Source: Chitinophagales bacterium
GTDB lineage: Bacteria; Bacteroidota; Bacteroidia; Chitinophagales; UBA2359
Direction of reading: 5' to 3'
Length of the DNA stretch: 40,550 nucleotides
Assembly: GCA_016787295.1 (NCBI GenBank)
Contig: JAEUUX010000249.1
Coordinates: 1 to 40,550, forward strand
In this document: piece after piece, positions 8,244-16,716 of the stretch
Layout of the letters: every line of letters begins with the position of its first letter
Numbering within the stretch: position 1 is the stretch's first letter
Notes under the pieces: model-generated
The model's input: the letters and a program-made list of their open reading frames with translations, nothing else
What the model was told of the DNA's origin: nothing
The model's database searches: none
Position numbers and translations under genes: made by a program

Positions 8244-9080
8244 TTATTTACCTGTAGCAATGCGTTTGAAAGCCACTACGCTGGTGCCTTTTTGTACACT
8301 TTCTACATATTGTTTTACAGTTTTTGAACTGTCTTTTACAAAAGCTTGGTTGACCAAAGTATTTTCTTTCAAATACTTGGTGACATAACCTTGTGCGATT
8401 TTTTCGGCAATATTGGCAGGTTTGCCTTCTTTGATAGCCAAATCTTTGCCGATTTCCATTTCGCGGTCGATGATGTTTTGTGCCACTGATGACTCGTCAA
8501 CAGCAATAGGTTTCATGGCTGCTACTTGCATAGCCACGTCTCTGCCTGCTACTTCCAAATCGTCAGAAGATTTGCTCAATGCCACCAATACCGCAACACG
8601 GTTGCCCATATGGATATATGGAACGACTAATTCGCCTTGCAATACTTCAAAAGCAGAAATTTCCAATTTTTCGCCGATACGACCTACTTGTTCGGTTAAT
8701 TTTTCGGCGAGAGTCATGCCCTCGATGGGTTGTTGTAACAATTCTTCAGTAGTTGTTGCATTAGAGTTAAGTGCAACATCGGCTACTTGGTGTGCCAAAG
8801 CTACAAAAGCATCGTTTTTGGCTACAAAATCGGTTTCACAGCTCAAACAAATAGCTACACCTTTGGTTTTGTTATCATTACTTTTGGCTACAGCCGCGCC
8901 TTCTGTGGCTTCGCGGTCTTGTCTTTTATCGGCAACTTTTTGTCCTTGTTTGCGAAGGAATTCTATTGCACCATCAAAATCACCACCTGATGCAGTGAGG
9001 GCTTTTTTGCAGTCCATCATACCCGCTCCTGTAACTTGGCGGAGTTTATTGACATCAGCGGCAGAAATTGTAACGCTCAT
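8244..9080 (-). CDS. tsf: Elongation factor Ts
   Basis: Nucleotide-exchange factor for EF-Tu. It has 278 residues, normal for the family. The N-terminal UBA-like domain carries TGAGMMDCKKAL (17-28), and the TDFV contact motif that enters EF-Tu is at 83-86 (CETDFVAKND). The C-terminal dimerisation region ends VAFKRIATGK. The usual upstream partner rpsB is absent. Instead there is a ~550-nt gap and the divergent lpdA gene. Confidence 0.98.
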   Translation of the reverse strand: MSVTISAADVNKLRQVTGAGMMDCKKALTASGGDFDGAIEFLRKQGQKVADKRQDREATEGAAVAKSNDNKTKGVAICLSCETDFVAKNDAFVALAHQVADVALNSNATTTEELLQQPIEGMTLAEKLTEQVGRIGEKLEISAFEVLQGELVVPYIHMGNRVAVLVALSKSSDDLEVAGRDVAMQVAAMKPIAVDESSVAQNIIDREMEIGKDLAIKEGKPANIAEKIAQGYVTKYLKENTLVNQAFVKDSSKTVKQYVESVQKGTSVVAFKRIATGK

Positions 9081-9124
9081 TTTGTTGTTATTTTATATTT
9101 TAGGTTAATTTGTAAAATCGGGTG

Positions 9125-9132
9125 CAAAGGTA
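9125..9132 (-). promoter_or_regulatory. -7 box (TACCTTTG) upstream of tsf
   Basis: TACCTTTG followed by GCACCC on the minus strand, 44 nt before the tsf ATG, matches the TAnnTTTG consensus. No clear TTTG element is found 19-20 nt upstream. Between here and 9527 I see no gene or other structure. Confidence 0.5.
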
Positions 9133-9527
9133 CGGTTTTTTCCTCAAAAAAAGCATGTCCTATACATAAAATTCTCTTGAATCTTGCAAGTTTCTTGCGT
9201 TTTTTCTCAAATTCTTTGCTTGTTTGTGTTTTATGAAGCGTTAGATGGTTTTTGTGGAGGTGGAAATAGCCAAATCGGAATTTCTAAAATCACAATTCCG
9301 TAGTGTTGTACCGTAAAGCAATTTAAATGCGCTATCAAAATACAGTAGGCATTTTCGAATTTTTCTATCATTTTCAGTTTCTTATTTCGATGTGATGATA
9401 GTTGATGGAAGTTTTTAATGATAGAAGGTCTTTGACATTAACCTACATTTACAAAGCGAATAAAAACATTTTTTCTCTAAAATTTTTGGAATCCCAACAA
9501 AAAAACAATCCCCAAACCCTCACTTTC

Positions 9528-9558
9528 TTGTCCAATTAAGCAAAAAACCCTACCTTTG
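9528..9558 (+). promoter_or_regulatory. Bacteroidota promoter for lpdA
   Basis: TTG (9528-9530), a 20-bp spacer and TACCTTTG (9551-9558), a near-consensus promoter. It gives a leader of about 70 nt before the lpdA ATG at 9634. Confidence 0.7.
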
Positions 9559-9633
9559 CACCCGCTTATCAAGGGCATAAACAAAGTGACTGCAATAGTT
9601 TTGTAGCACTATCAAAATTTGTACTATAGCATT

Positions 9634-11037
9634 ATGAAATACGATGTTACCATTATTGGGTCGGGACCAGGTGGCTATGTGGCAGCCATTCGCTGCGCAC
9701 AATTGGGCTTAAAAACTGCCATTATTGAGCGCTATGCTACTTTGGGTGGTACTTGCTTGAATGTAGGGTGTCTCCCCTCCAAAGCCCTATTGGACTCCAC
9801 CGAACATTATCACCAAGCTACCCATCAATTTGCAGAACATGGCATACAAGTGAGCGGCGTAAGTGTTGATTTTGAGCAGATGGTGCGCCGCAAAAATCAA
9901 GTCGTCAAACAAACTTGTGATGGTGTGGCGTTTTTGATGAAAAAAAATAAAATTACAGTCTACAACGGACACGGGGCTTTTGTTGACCGTAATCACATTT
10001 CGGTTACCAAAACCGACGGAAGCACCGAAACCATCGAAACGGATAAGGTGATTATTGCCACAGGCTCCAAACCTTCGTCTTTGCCTTTCATCTCCATCGA
10101 CAAAACACGTGTTATCACCTCTACCGAAGCCTTACAACTGCCCCATATCCCGCAAAGCATGCTTGTCATTGGCGGCGGTGTAATTGGTTGCGAATTGGGG
10201 TCGGTGTATGCGCGCTTAGGCACCAAAGTCACTATTATCGAATATATGCCTGCACTAATCGGCGCTATGGACGCTGAATTGGGTAGAGAATTGCAAAAAA
10301 GTTTGTCTAAAATTGGCATTCAAATGGCGTTGGGACATGGCGTTACTGCCGTCGAGAACAAAGGCGAAAGCGTGGTCGTTACGGCAACTAACCAAAGCAC
10401 CCAACAAAGTGTCACTTTCGAAGCCGAGTATTGTCTCGTTGCTATTGGGCGCCGTCCTTATACTGATGGTTTGGGGTTAGACAAAGTGGGATTGAGCGTA
10501 GATAATCGCGGGCGCATTCCTGTTGACGACCACCTGCAAACCGCTGTCGAAGGCATTTATGCTATTGGCGATGTGGTGCGTGGAGCTATGTTGGCACACA
10601 AAGCCGAAGAAGAAGGTGTTTTTGTAGCAGAAACGATTGTCCAACAAAAGCCGCATATCAATTATTTGCTTATTCCGGGAGTGGTGTATACATGGCCCGA
10701 AGTTGCCGCTGTTGGACACACCGAAGAAGAACTGAAACAACAAGGTAGAAAATATAAGGTGGGTAAATTTCCGTTTAAGGCAAGCGGACGCGCACGGGCA
10801 AGTATGGATCCAGACGGTTTTGTGAAAGTACTTGCCGATGCAGCTACTGACGAGATTTTGGGCATACACGCCATTGGACCACGTATAGCAGACATTATTG
10901 CCGAAGCTGTTGTGGCAATGGAATATCGCGCCTCCGCCGAAGATATTGCAAGGATGAGTCATGCTCACCCTACTTTTACAGAAGCGGTCAGAGAGGCATG
11001 TTTGGCAGCTACCGACAACCGAGCCATACATATCTAA
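9634..11037 (+). CDS. lpdA: Dihydrolipoyl dehydrogenase
   Basis: E3 flavoprotein that reoxidises dihydrolipoamide with NAD+ for 2-oxoacid dehydrogenase or glycine-cleavage complexes. It has 467 residues from the ATG at 9634. The FAD motif GSGPGG is at 9-14, the redox pair C41/C46 sits in GGTCLNVGCLPS, the NAD-binding GGGVIGCELG is central, and the C-terminal HAHPTFTEA provides the active-site H445 and E450. An in-frame TTG at 9619 would add five residues ahead of the FAD strand and is less likely. No E1/E2 genes are adjacent, so it is encoded away from its complexes. Confidence 0.97.
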   Translation: MKYDVTIIGSGPGGYVAAIRCAQLGLKTAIIERYATLGGTCLNVGCLPSKALLDSTEHYHQATHQFAEHGIQVSGVSVDFEQMVRRKNQVVKQTCDGVAFLMKKNKITVYNGHGAFVDRNHISVTKTDGSTETIETDKVIIATGSKPSSLPFISIDKTRVITSTEALQLPHIPQSMLVIGGGVIGCELGSVYARLGTKVTIIEYMPALIGAMDAELGRELQKSLSKIGIQMALGHGVTAVENKGESVVVTATNQSTQQSVTFEAEYCLVAIGRRPYTDGLGLDKVGLSVDNRGRIPVDDHLQTAVEGIYAIGDVVRGAMLAHKAEEEGVFVAETIVQQKPHINYLLIPGVVYTWPEVAAVGHTEEELKQQGRKYKVGKFPFKASGRARASMDPDGFVKVLADAATDEILGIHAIGPRIADIIAEAVVAMEYRASAEDIARMSHAHPTFTEAVREACLAATDNRAIHI

Positions 11038-11060
11038 ACCATTCGGATGTTAGCATAAAC

Positions 11061-11093
11061 AAAGGGCTATCTCTATAACAGAGATAGCCCTTT
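11061..11093 (+). terminator. Terminator after lpdA
   Basis: A 14-bp perfect stem (AAAGGGCTATCTCT / AGAGATAGCCCTTT), 5-nt loop, TTTT after it, 23 nt past the lpdA stop. Confidence 0.85.
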
Positions 11094-11247
11094 TATGATA
11101 CTACGATACAATAGACTTCTTATTTGTTTGAGTATTTTGCCTTGTTCCATTTCGCCAAATACTTGTTATGCTGCACAAAAAAGAAAGACATTATATCCAC
11201 TACTGTTCTATTTTGTCGGAAAAAACGAAGAAATAACGATATTTTTG

Positions 11248-11369
11248 TTCGAATGGCGAAGCGCGTTAGGGATGCGGAGGGTGGCGTTAGCCAGTGCGTA
11301 GCTTGCGAAGCACCGTAGCGGCAGCGAAGCCCGTAGCAGCCCGACCCGCAGGGAAACGCCCAAAAAAAT
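11248..11369 (+). repeat. GC-rich dispersed repeat, copy A
   Basis: A GC-rich island in AT-rich intergenic DNA that includes GAAGCGCGTTAGGGAT, AGCCCGACCCGCAGGGAAA and CGCCCAAAAAAAT. Its reverse complement aligns with 14583-14687. It is non-coding in appearance. The rest of 11094-11421 shows nothing recognisable. Confidence 0.75.
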
Positions 11370-11421
11370 CAATGTGTTATTGTCGGATTATTTAACCAAA
11401 ATGGAACACTACGATACATCT

Positions 11422-13134
11422 TTATTCGACTACCAATTTGGTCATATTGCTCAAACCATTGGCAGTTACTTTTACCAAATAGATACCAGCGGTAGGCAAT
11501 TGGAATTGGAGTTGTTCGTTCATTTTGCTTTCATATACTTTTGCCCCCACTGCATTAAACACTTCTACTTGTGCATTGTGAGCATTCGTCAAACGAACTT
11601 GTACATTTCCTTTGGTGGGGTTGGGCAATACGTTGAATTGTGGCAACACAGAGCCATTGTAACCCACAGGGTTGTTGACAGTAATATAGGCACTTTTGGT
11701 TTCAAAGTCAAAACCAAATGAATTTTCTACGGTCAAAGTAACATTGTAAGTGCCTGCTATGGCGTAGGTATGCAAAGGATTCTGTTCGGTAGAACTACCG
11801 CCATCACCAAAATCCCAATACCATGAAGCAGGAACATTGGCAGAAATATCAGTAAATTGGATAGGGGTGTTAATGATAACATTGGTAGCATTAGCAGTAA
11901 AATCGGCATTAGGGGCTTCCAATACATTTTGCCACAACAAACCATTGCGAGGACCTTCGAGCATGGCGCGCATAATGGCTACTTGTCCGCGTGTGAATAG
12001 ATTTTGGCATTCGTCGCTGGAATAGTCCATATAGTTTTCAATCATATCGGGCTGGTCGGGAGAGCCGTCGCCTGTACAGTTGTTTTGTGACCAATTGCAA
12101 CCACTGGCAGCATCGGAGGCAGCATCAGAATCGGGTGTGTCTAAGATGCCATCATCAACACCACAAGCGTCATCACCCCAAATATGGCGAAGTCCCAAGT
12201 AGTGTCCTACTTCGTGAACGGTTGTACGTCCGTCATCAGAAAACGGATTAAAAATAGCAGTATTGCTGGTACTATTGCCAAATGCTTGGTAGTGAATACA
12301 CACGCCATCGGTTTGGGCTGTGCCGTTTTGTCCAGCAGGCCAGTTGGGTGCGCCAACGGGTGGATAGGCAAAACCTAATATCAAACCCAAAGAAGGATTA
12401 TCACCGTTGAGGTCACACACCCAGATGTTCATATAACGGTCGGTATTCCAAGCATCGTGACCACCTGTGGCATCGTCTTTCATTTCGTCCATGCCACCAC
12501 CAAAACCTGCTAAAACTTCGTTAACACAGGCTTCTTCGGCGGCTGTTAGGTTGGGAGGTGTTCCTAAACCAAATAAGCCAAGTATTTCGTCGAGGGTCAA
12601 GCCGCATGCCTGTAGGTCGGTTAGGATAGAAAGTGGGTCTATACCTGCTAAAGAGGAAAAGTCAGTGCGGTCGGTTTGTGTGCGAGTAATGCCATTGGTA
12701 GGATTACCATCGGGGTCGATATTAGCCAAATAAAATTCTATGTTGGCATCGGCAGCCACTGGTTTAAAAACATCGCGCGTATTAGTGGTGTCGGCGTTCA
12801 TACGGCGAAAATCTTCGTTTAGCTTATCGATTTGTGTCGCAACAACAGCATCGGATAAATTTTCGGCGGCAGTGTTATAAATAACATGCACAACAACAGG
12901 AATTCGATAAACAACTTCGCCATCGCGCGAACTTGTCTGCTGATGAGCAACGCGCATAGCTGCTTGTTCAAAGGTAGCATCAACAGCGGCTTTGTAGCCC
13001 GGTTGTTGACGGTCGCGCATTTCTACCAATTCGTGTTCCAAACAACGAATGATACGAGGCGAATGTGTGGGAGCTTGAGCATATATTGTCAAGCAAGAGC
13101 TTATTAGACACAGAAGTGCGAAAAAACGTTTCAT
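11422..13134 (-). CDS. Secreted M43-family zinc metalloprotease with PKD and T9SS sorting domain
   Basis: A 570-residue secreted protease. Residues 1-20 are a signal peptide ending IYAQ. An M43 (pappalysin/cytophagalysin-type) catalytic domain spans ~75-395 with the extended zinc motif HEVGHYLGLRH at 307-317 and the Met-turn region ENYMDYS at 366-372. A PKD domain (~408-488, WYWDFGDGGSSTEQNPLHTY) follows. The last ~70 residues are a type A T9SS C-terminal domain (NVLPNPTKGNVQV ... GIYLVKVTANG). It would cross the outer membrane via the Por machinery and be anchored or released. It is a paralog of the protease at 27890-30061. A TACCTTTG box is 59 nt upstream. Confidence 0.93.
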   Translation of the reverse strand: MKRFFALLCLISSCLTIYAQAPTHSPRIIRCLEHELVEMRDRQQPGYKAAVDATFEQAAMRVAHQQTSSRDGEVVYRIPVVVHVIYNTAAENLSDAVVATQIDKLNEDFRRMNADTTNTRDVFKPVAADANIEFYLANIDPDGNPTNGITRTQTDRTDFSSLAGIDPLSILTDLQACGLTLDEILGLFGLGTPPNLTAAEEACVNEVLAGFGGGMDEMKDDATGGHDAWNTDRYMNIWVCDLNGDNPSLGLILGFAYPPVGAPNWPAGQNGTAQTDGVCIHYQAFGNSTSNTAIFNPFSDDGRTTVHEVGHYLGLRHIWGDDACGVDDGILDTPDSDAASDAASGCNWSQNNCTGDGSPDQPDMIENYMDYSSDECQNLFTRGQVAIMRAMLEGPRNGLLWQNVLEAPNADFTANATNVIINTPIQFTDISANVPASWYWDFGDGGSSTEQNPLHTYAIAGTYNVTLTVENSFGFDFETKSAYITVNNPVGYNGSVLPQFNVLPNPTKGNVQVRLTNAHNAQVEVFNAVGAKVYESKMNEQLQFQLPTAGIYLVKVTANGLSNMTKLVVE

Positions 13135-13192
13135 GATGTTTTACGGTACAATTGTTTTTTTGCTGTTAGGATAATAGAGTTATATCGCGGGA

Positions 13193-13200
13193 CAAAGGTA
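13193..13200 (-). promoter_or_regulatory. -7 box (TACCTTTG) for the M43 protease
   Basis: TAnnTTTG element on the minus strand, 59 nt upstream of the ATG at 13134. No matching -33 TTTG is evident. Confidence 0.45.
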
Positions 13201-13389
13201 AGACTTTTTTGGGTTTGTTAGGAATAATTGATAAATTTTTTAGGGAAATCTTTTGCTATATTGTTTACTTTTGCTGTTGCATGACCTAAAGCAGTGTTTA
13301 GTTAAGTATTGAGGAGTCTTTTTGAAATTGATTTGACCGATGTACAGCCCCAATCATACGACAAGTTATTAACCCAAAGGCATAAATAA

Positions 13390-13428
13390 TTTACCCGTTC
13401 AGAAGTTTTAAATTTCTGAACGGGTAAA
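13390..13428. repeat. Intergenic hairpin, same family as 97-129
   Basis: A 15-bp perfect stem (TTTACCCGTTCAGAA / TTCTGAACGGGTAAA) with a 9-nt loop. It shares the ACCC-N-TC-N-GAAGTTTT layout with the hairpins at the left end of the window. There is no strong T-run on either side, so it is more a repeat than a plain terminator. Nothing else is visible in 13201-13485. Confidence 0.6.
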
Positions 13429-13485
13429 AAAATAAGACTTATTGGAATGAAAGCGGTAGTTGCTAACAGCTCTCAACTATATCTT

Positions 13486-14493
13486 TTAATGTTGCATCGT
13501 TTCTACACCATGTCGACTGTTTCGCAACACATTGTCCAACTCCCAAGCTATGCGTTTTTGCAAAGGATGTTGTCGCAAAAGACAATCGCGCTTAATGCAA
13601 ATTTGGCAAGCATCGGGTGGCAAACAAGGGTCTAAATGAATAAAAAACTCGACAGATGAATCCACTTTTTCTGCAATTAGGCGTGCTACTTTTTCGCTTT
13701 GCTCGTGTCCATCGCGCACACTCATAAACCAAGGAATGGTCAAATGGCAATCGATATGCAAGTGCGCACCATATTTCACAATCCGCAAATTGTGAATGTC
13801 CACCCAATTCATCGACCGATGTTCATCTAAAATTTTGATGATATTAGCACTTAATTCATAGTCCAATTCGTCCATAATACCCGCCACCGAATGCCGCACA
13901 ATCTGCAAACCCGTATACACAATAATCCCTCCAAAAACCAATGCCACCACATTATCCAGCCAAATTTGCTGCGTAAAATAAATAATAATTAAACCAATCA
14001 CCAAACCCAGACTCGAATAGGCATCAGACTGTAGGTGTTTGCCTCCTGCAATCAGCGTAATGGAGTTCGTATTGCGTCCGTTGCGAACCATCACCGCACC
14101 CACAGCATAATTAATAGCTCCTGCCACAGCCGTCAGTCCCAAACCAACGTCCAATTGGTGCAACTCGTGTGGATGAAAAAAGTTGTAAATAGACTTTGCC
14201 GCAATGACAGCACCTGCCAAAGCAATCAAAGTACCCTCGAAACCCGCCGACAAAAACTCCACTTTGCCATGCCCATATGGATGATTTTGATCGCGTGGCA
14301 AGGCGGCTAAATACAAACTCATCAGCGCCACCACACCCGCCACCACATTGATAATAGACTCCAACGCATCAGTCAAAATGGCATTGGAATGCGTCAAGTA
14401 ATAAGCCGCAAATTTAGCTGCCAGTAGCACAATTCCCACCACCACTGCAATTATCTGTACCCGAATGTTTTGTTGGTGAGCCGTTAAAGCCAT
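13486..14493 (-). CDS. Cation diffusion facilitator (CDF) family metal efflux transporter
   Basis: A 335-residue inner-membrane exporter of divalent metals (Zn, Fe, Co or similar) driven by proton antiport. Six hydrophobic segments occupy ~10-210. The first conserved block, HSNAILTDALESIIN (35-49), carries the metal-site aspartate. HPYGHGKVEFLSAG (71-84) is a family signature. A cytoplasmic domain (~215-300, IVKYGAHLHIDCHLTIPW) follows. The C-terminus is unusual in having a cysteine cluster (PCLPPDACQICIKRDC), perhaps an extra metal-binding tail. The metal is unknown. The gene ends without a clear terminator. Confidence 0.92.
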   Translation of the reverse strand: MALTAHQQNIRVQIIAVVVGIVLLAAKFAAYYLTHSNAILTDALESIINVVAGVVALMSLYLAALPRDQNHPYGHGKVEFLSAGFEGTLIALAGAVIAAKSIYNFFHPHELHQLDVGLGLTAVAGAINYAVGAVMVRNGRNTNSITLIAGGKHLQSDAYSSLGLVIGLIIIYFTQQIWLDNVVALVFGGIIVYTGLQIVRHSVAGIMDELDYELSANIIKILDEHRSMNWVDIHNLRIVKYGAHLHIDCHLTIPWFMSVRDGHEQSEKVARLIAEKVDSSVEFFIHLDPCLPPDACQICIKRDCLLRQHPLQKRIAWELDNVLRNSRHGVETMQH

Positions 14494-14582
14494 ACAATTT
14501 GTTGTTTTTTAAGGAATGAAAAAAAAACCAGAGAACGTTTAGAAAAACACTTTGCAAAATACCAATCACTATGGAGAAATTA

Positions 14583-14687
14583 TTTTTTTGGGCGTTTCCC
14601 TTACGGGTCGGGCTTTACGGGGCTAACGGTGCAAGCACCAGCCTGCGGCTGCCCCTACAATCCCTAACGCGCTTCGCCCTTCGAACT
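14583..14687 (-). repeat. GC-rich dispersed repeat, copy B (inverted)
   Basis: Reverse-orientation relative of 11248-11369. The shared blocks are TTTTTTTGGGCGTTTCCCT, CGGGTCGGGCT and ATCCCTAACGCGCTTCGCC. The middle diverges. The two copies flank the M43 protease and CDF genes. The remainder of 14494-14744 holds nothing I can name. Confidence 0.75.
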
Positions 14688-14744
14688 TTCGTACCTATTT
14701 CTTTTTTGCGGCGGCTTACGCCCTCGATTTTGTTCAAACGCAAA

Positions 14745-15770
14745 TCACCCCAAAAACAAATTTTTCTCCAACCGCAACCATTCCAACGCATTGCCGCTCA
14801 ACAAACGCTCTTTGATTTCGTCGCTATAAGGCATTGATTCGATAATTTTTCCCGGCACCGCCTCGCCCAACGGAAAAGGATAGTCACTTCCCAAAGCAAT
14901 ACGGTTCGTTCCCAAAAGCTGTACGATATAGTCCAGCATAATAGGGTCATGCACCAACGAATCGACATAAAACTTGCCCAGATATTCGCTCGGATGAATA
15001 GGATTATCCACCGCCACCAAATCGGGACGCACATCAAAACCATGTGCTATTCGCCCAAAAGTAGCAGGAAAAGCGCCACCACCATGTGCAAAAGCCACCC
15101 GCAAACGCGGATAACGTTCAAAAATGCCCCCAAAAATCATCGAACAAATCGCCAAACTCGTCTCAGCGGGCATACCCACCAACCAAGGCAACCAGTATTT
15201 TTGCATTTTTTCTTTACCTACCATATCCCAAGGATGCACAAAAATCGCCATCTCCAACGCTTGGGCGGCTTCATAAAAAACATCTAAACGTTCGTCGTTC
15301 AAGTTCCATTCGTTAATGTGTGACCCAATTTCGACACCCGCCAGACCAATTTTTTTGCAGCGCTCCAATTCTTTCACTGCCAATTCAGGAGCTTGCATCG
15401 GCAGCGTTCCCAGTCCAATAAAGCGTTTCGGATAGGTTTGGATAATACCTGCCAAATGGTCGTTCAAAAACTCCGATACCGCCAAAGTATCTTCGGGTTT
15501 TGCCCAATAGTTAAACAAAACAGGAATAGTGGACAAGACTTGCACACCCACACCCGTTTGTTGGCAGTCGTGCAGTCGTTGTGCAGGATCCCAGCAGTTA
15601 GATTCTATTTCCCGAAAAAATTGGTTATCTATCATCATTTTAGCACGACAATGCGTGTGATGTTCTAAATGAATAAAACCACCATAGCCAAATTTTTCGC
15701 TAAAACGCGGTAGATGTTCAGGAATAATGTGGGTGTGAATATCTATTTTTAATAGCTTCGTTAAAGACAT
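14745..15770 (-). CDS. acmsd: 2-amino-3-carboxymuconate-6-semialdehyde decarboxylase (ACMSD)
   Basis: Decarboxylates ACMS, diverting the kynurenine pathway from quinolinate/NAD toward 2-aminomuconate. It is a 341-residue amidohydrolase-fold protein, close to the animal and Pseudomonas enzymes throughout (for example NYWAKPEDTLAVSE, IGLGTLPMQAPELAVKELER, KYWLPWLVGMPAET). Metal and catalytic residues are in place: HxH at H12/H14, H179 in FVHPWDM, H229 in AFAHGGGAFP, and D296 in GSDYPFPLG. The other kynurenine-pathway genes are not in the window, although a KAT/YbdL-type aminotransferase and an amino-acid permease lie upstream on the same strand. Confidence 0.93.
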   Translation of the reverse strand: MSLTKLLKIDIHTHIIPEHLPRFSEKFGYGGFIHLEHHTHCRAKMMIDNQFFREIESNCWDPAQRLHDCQQTGVGVQVLSTIPVLFNYWAKPEDTLAVSEFLNDHLAGIIQTYPKRFIGLGTLPMQAPELAVKELERCKKIGLAGVEIGSHINEWNLNDERLDVFYEAAQALEMAIFVHPWDMVGKEKMQKYWLPWLVGMPAETSLAICSMIFGGIFERYPRLRVAFAHGGGAFPATFGRIAHGFDVRPDLVAVDNPIHPSEYLGKFYVDSLVHDPIMLDYIVQLLGTNRIALGSDYPFPLGEAVPGKIIESMPYSDEIKERLLSGNALEWLRLEKNLFLG

Positions 15771-15895
15771 ATAAAGAACAAAGGTGAAAAATTTAAGTTG
15801 TTTTGCTACTTCAAAGGTTCGATAAGCGCCTGATTATCAGGCAGTTAGGTCAAAATAAACCCTTCGAGAGATGACATGATAAATAAGGCAAAATA

Positions 15896-16675
15896 CTAAG
15901 TAGTAGGTGTAAGAGTGGTAGTAGGTGGGAAATTTTTGTATTGTGGGTCGTGGGTGATTAACAAGCGTTCCATGACCACAAAAACTTCGTTGCGCAACCT
16001 ATCCACATCATTTTCAGTCATGCCTTTGGTGTCGATAGGCGGGGCAAAAACGATAGTAAAAGTGGTAGGGTGCATAGGTGGTTTTTCGTTGGGCAGCAAT
16101 TGGCGCGCTCCAATGATTACGAAAGGAGCAATAGGCAATTGTGTTTCTATAGCTGTCACAAAAGCGCCTGCTTTGAACGTTTGCAACGGAATAGCCCCCG
16201 TTCGGTTACGTGTGCCTTCAGGAAACAGCAAAGTGGAAATACCTTTTTCCGCCAAGTCGATGATAGCCGCCAGAGAAGATTTTCGGCTTTCGGGATTGCT
16301 GCGGTCAACAAAAACAGCTACTTTAGAAAACAAATAACCCAATACAGGAATTTTGCGCACCTCTTTTTTTGCCATAGGCGCAAAAGGTACAGGAATAGAC
16401 GCATTGGTGGTGATGGCATCGCTCATTGACCCATGATTTGCCACAAACACATATGCTTTGTTGCGGTCGATGTGTTCGGCACCACTGATGCGATAACGCA
16501 CGCCCGTGAGCAATCCCCACGCATGTACCCACAGCCAATTGTAAGTAAGGCAAATGCGCAAAGCCGTTTTTTTAGGGAATAATCCTGCAATGGTAAATAC
16601 AAGCATGCCTATTGTTCCCAAAAAAAAGAACAATAGCGCTGCCCAAATAGTGTATAGATAACGCAGAATAAACAT
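15896..16675 (-). CDS. plsC: 1-acyl-sn-glycerol-3-phosphate acyltransferase family protein
   Basis: A 259-residue membrane-associated acyltransferase that adds the second acyl chain in phosphatidate synthesis. An N-terminal hydrophobic anchor (8-34) precedes the catalytic HX4D motif (NHGSMSD, H81 and D86). FPEGTRNR, the glycerol-phosphate binding motif, is at 151-158, and VPFAPMAKKEVRKIPVLG (96-113) is typical block II. It is 41 nt downstream of the permease gene and is probably cotranscribed. Family members can also acylate ornithine lipids, so the precise substrate is not certain. Confidence 0.92.
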   Translation of the reverse strand: MFILRYLYTIWAALLFFFLGTIGMLVFTIAGLFPKKTALRICLTYNWLWVHAWGLLTGVRYRISGAEHIDRNKAYVFVANHGSMSDAITTNASIPVPFAPMAKKEVRKIPVLGYLFSKVAVFVDRSNPESRKSSLAAIIDLAEKGISTLLFPEGTRNRTGAIPLQTFKAGAFVTAIETQLPIAPFVIIGARQLLPNEKPPMHPTTFTIVFAPPIDTKGMTENDVDRLRNEVFVVMERLLITHDPQYKNFPPTTTLTPTT

Positions 16676-16716
16676 GTTTTTTAGTATAAAATCAAATTGA
16701 TGTTAGAAAATGTGAA

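Noticed and set aside
11095-11318. Plus-strand ORFs in the gap after lpdA
   Set aside because: They lie on the GC-rich dispersed repeat and lack recognisable protein features.
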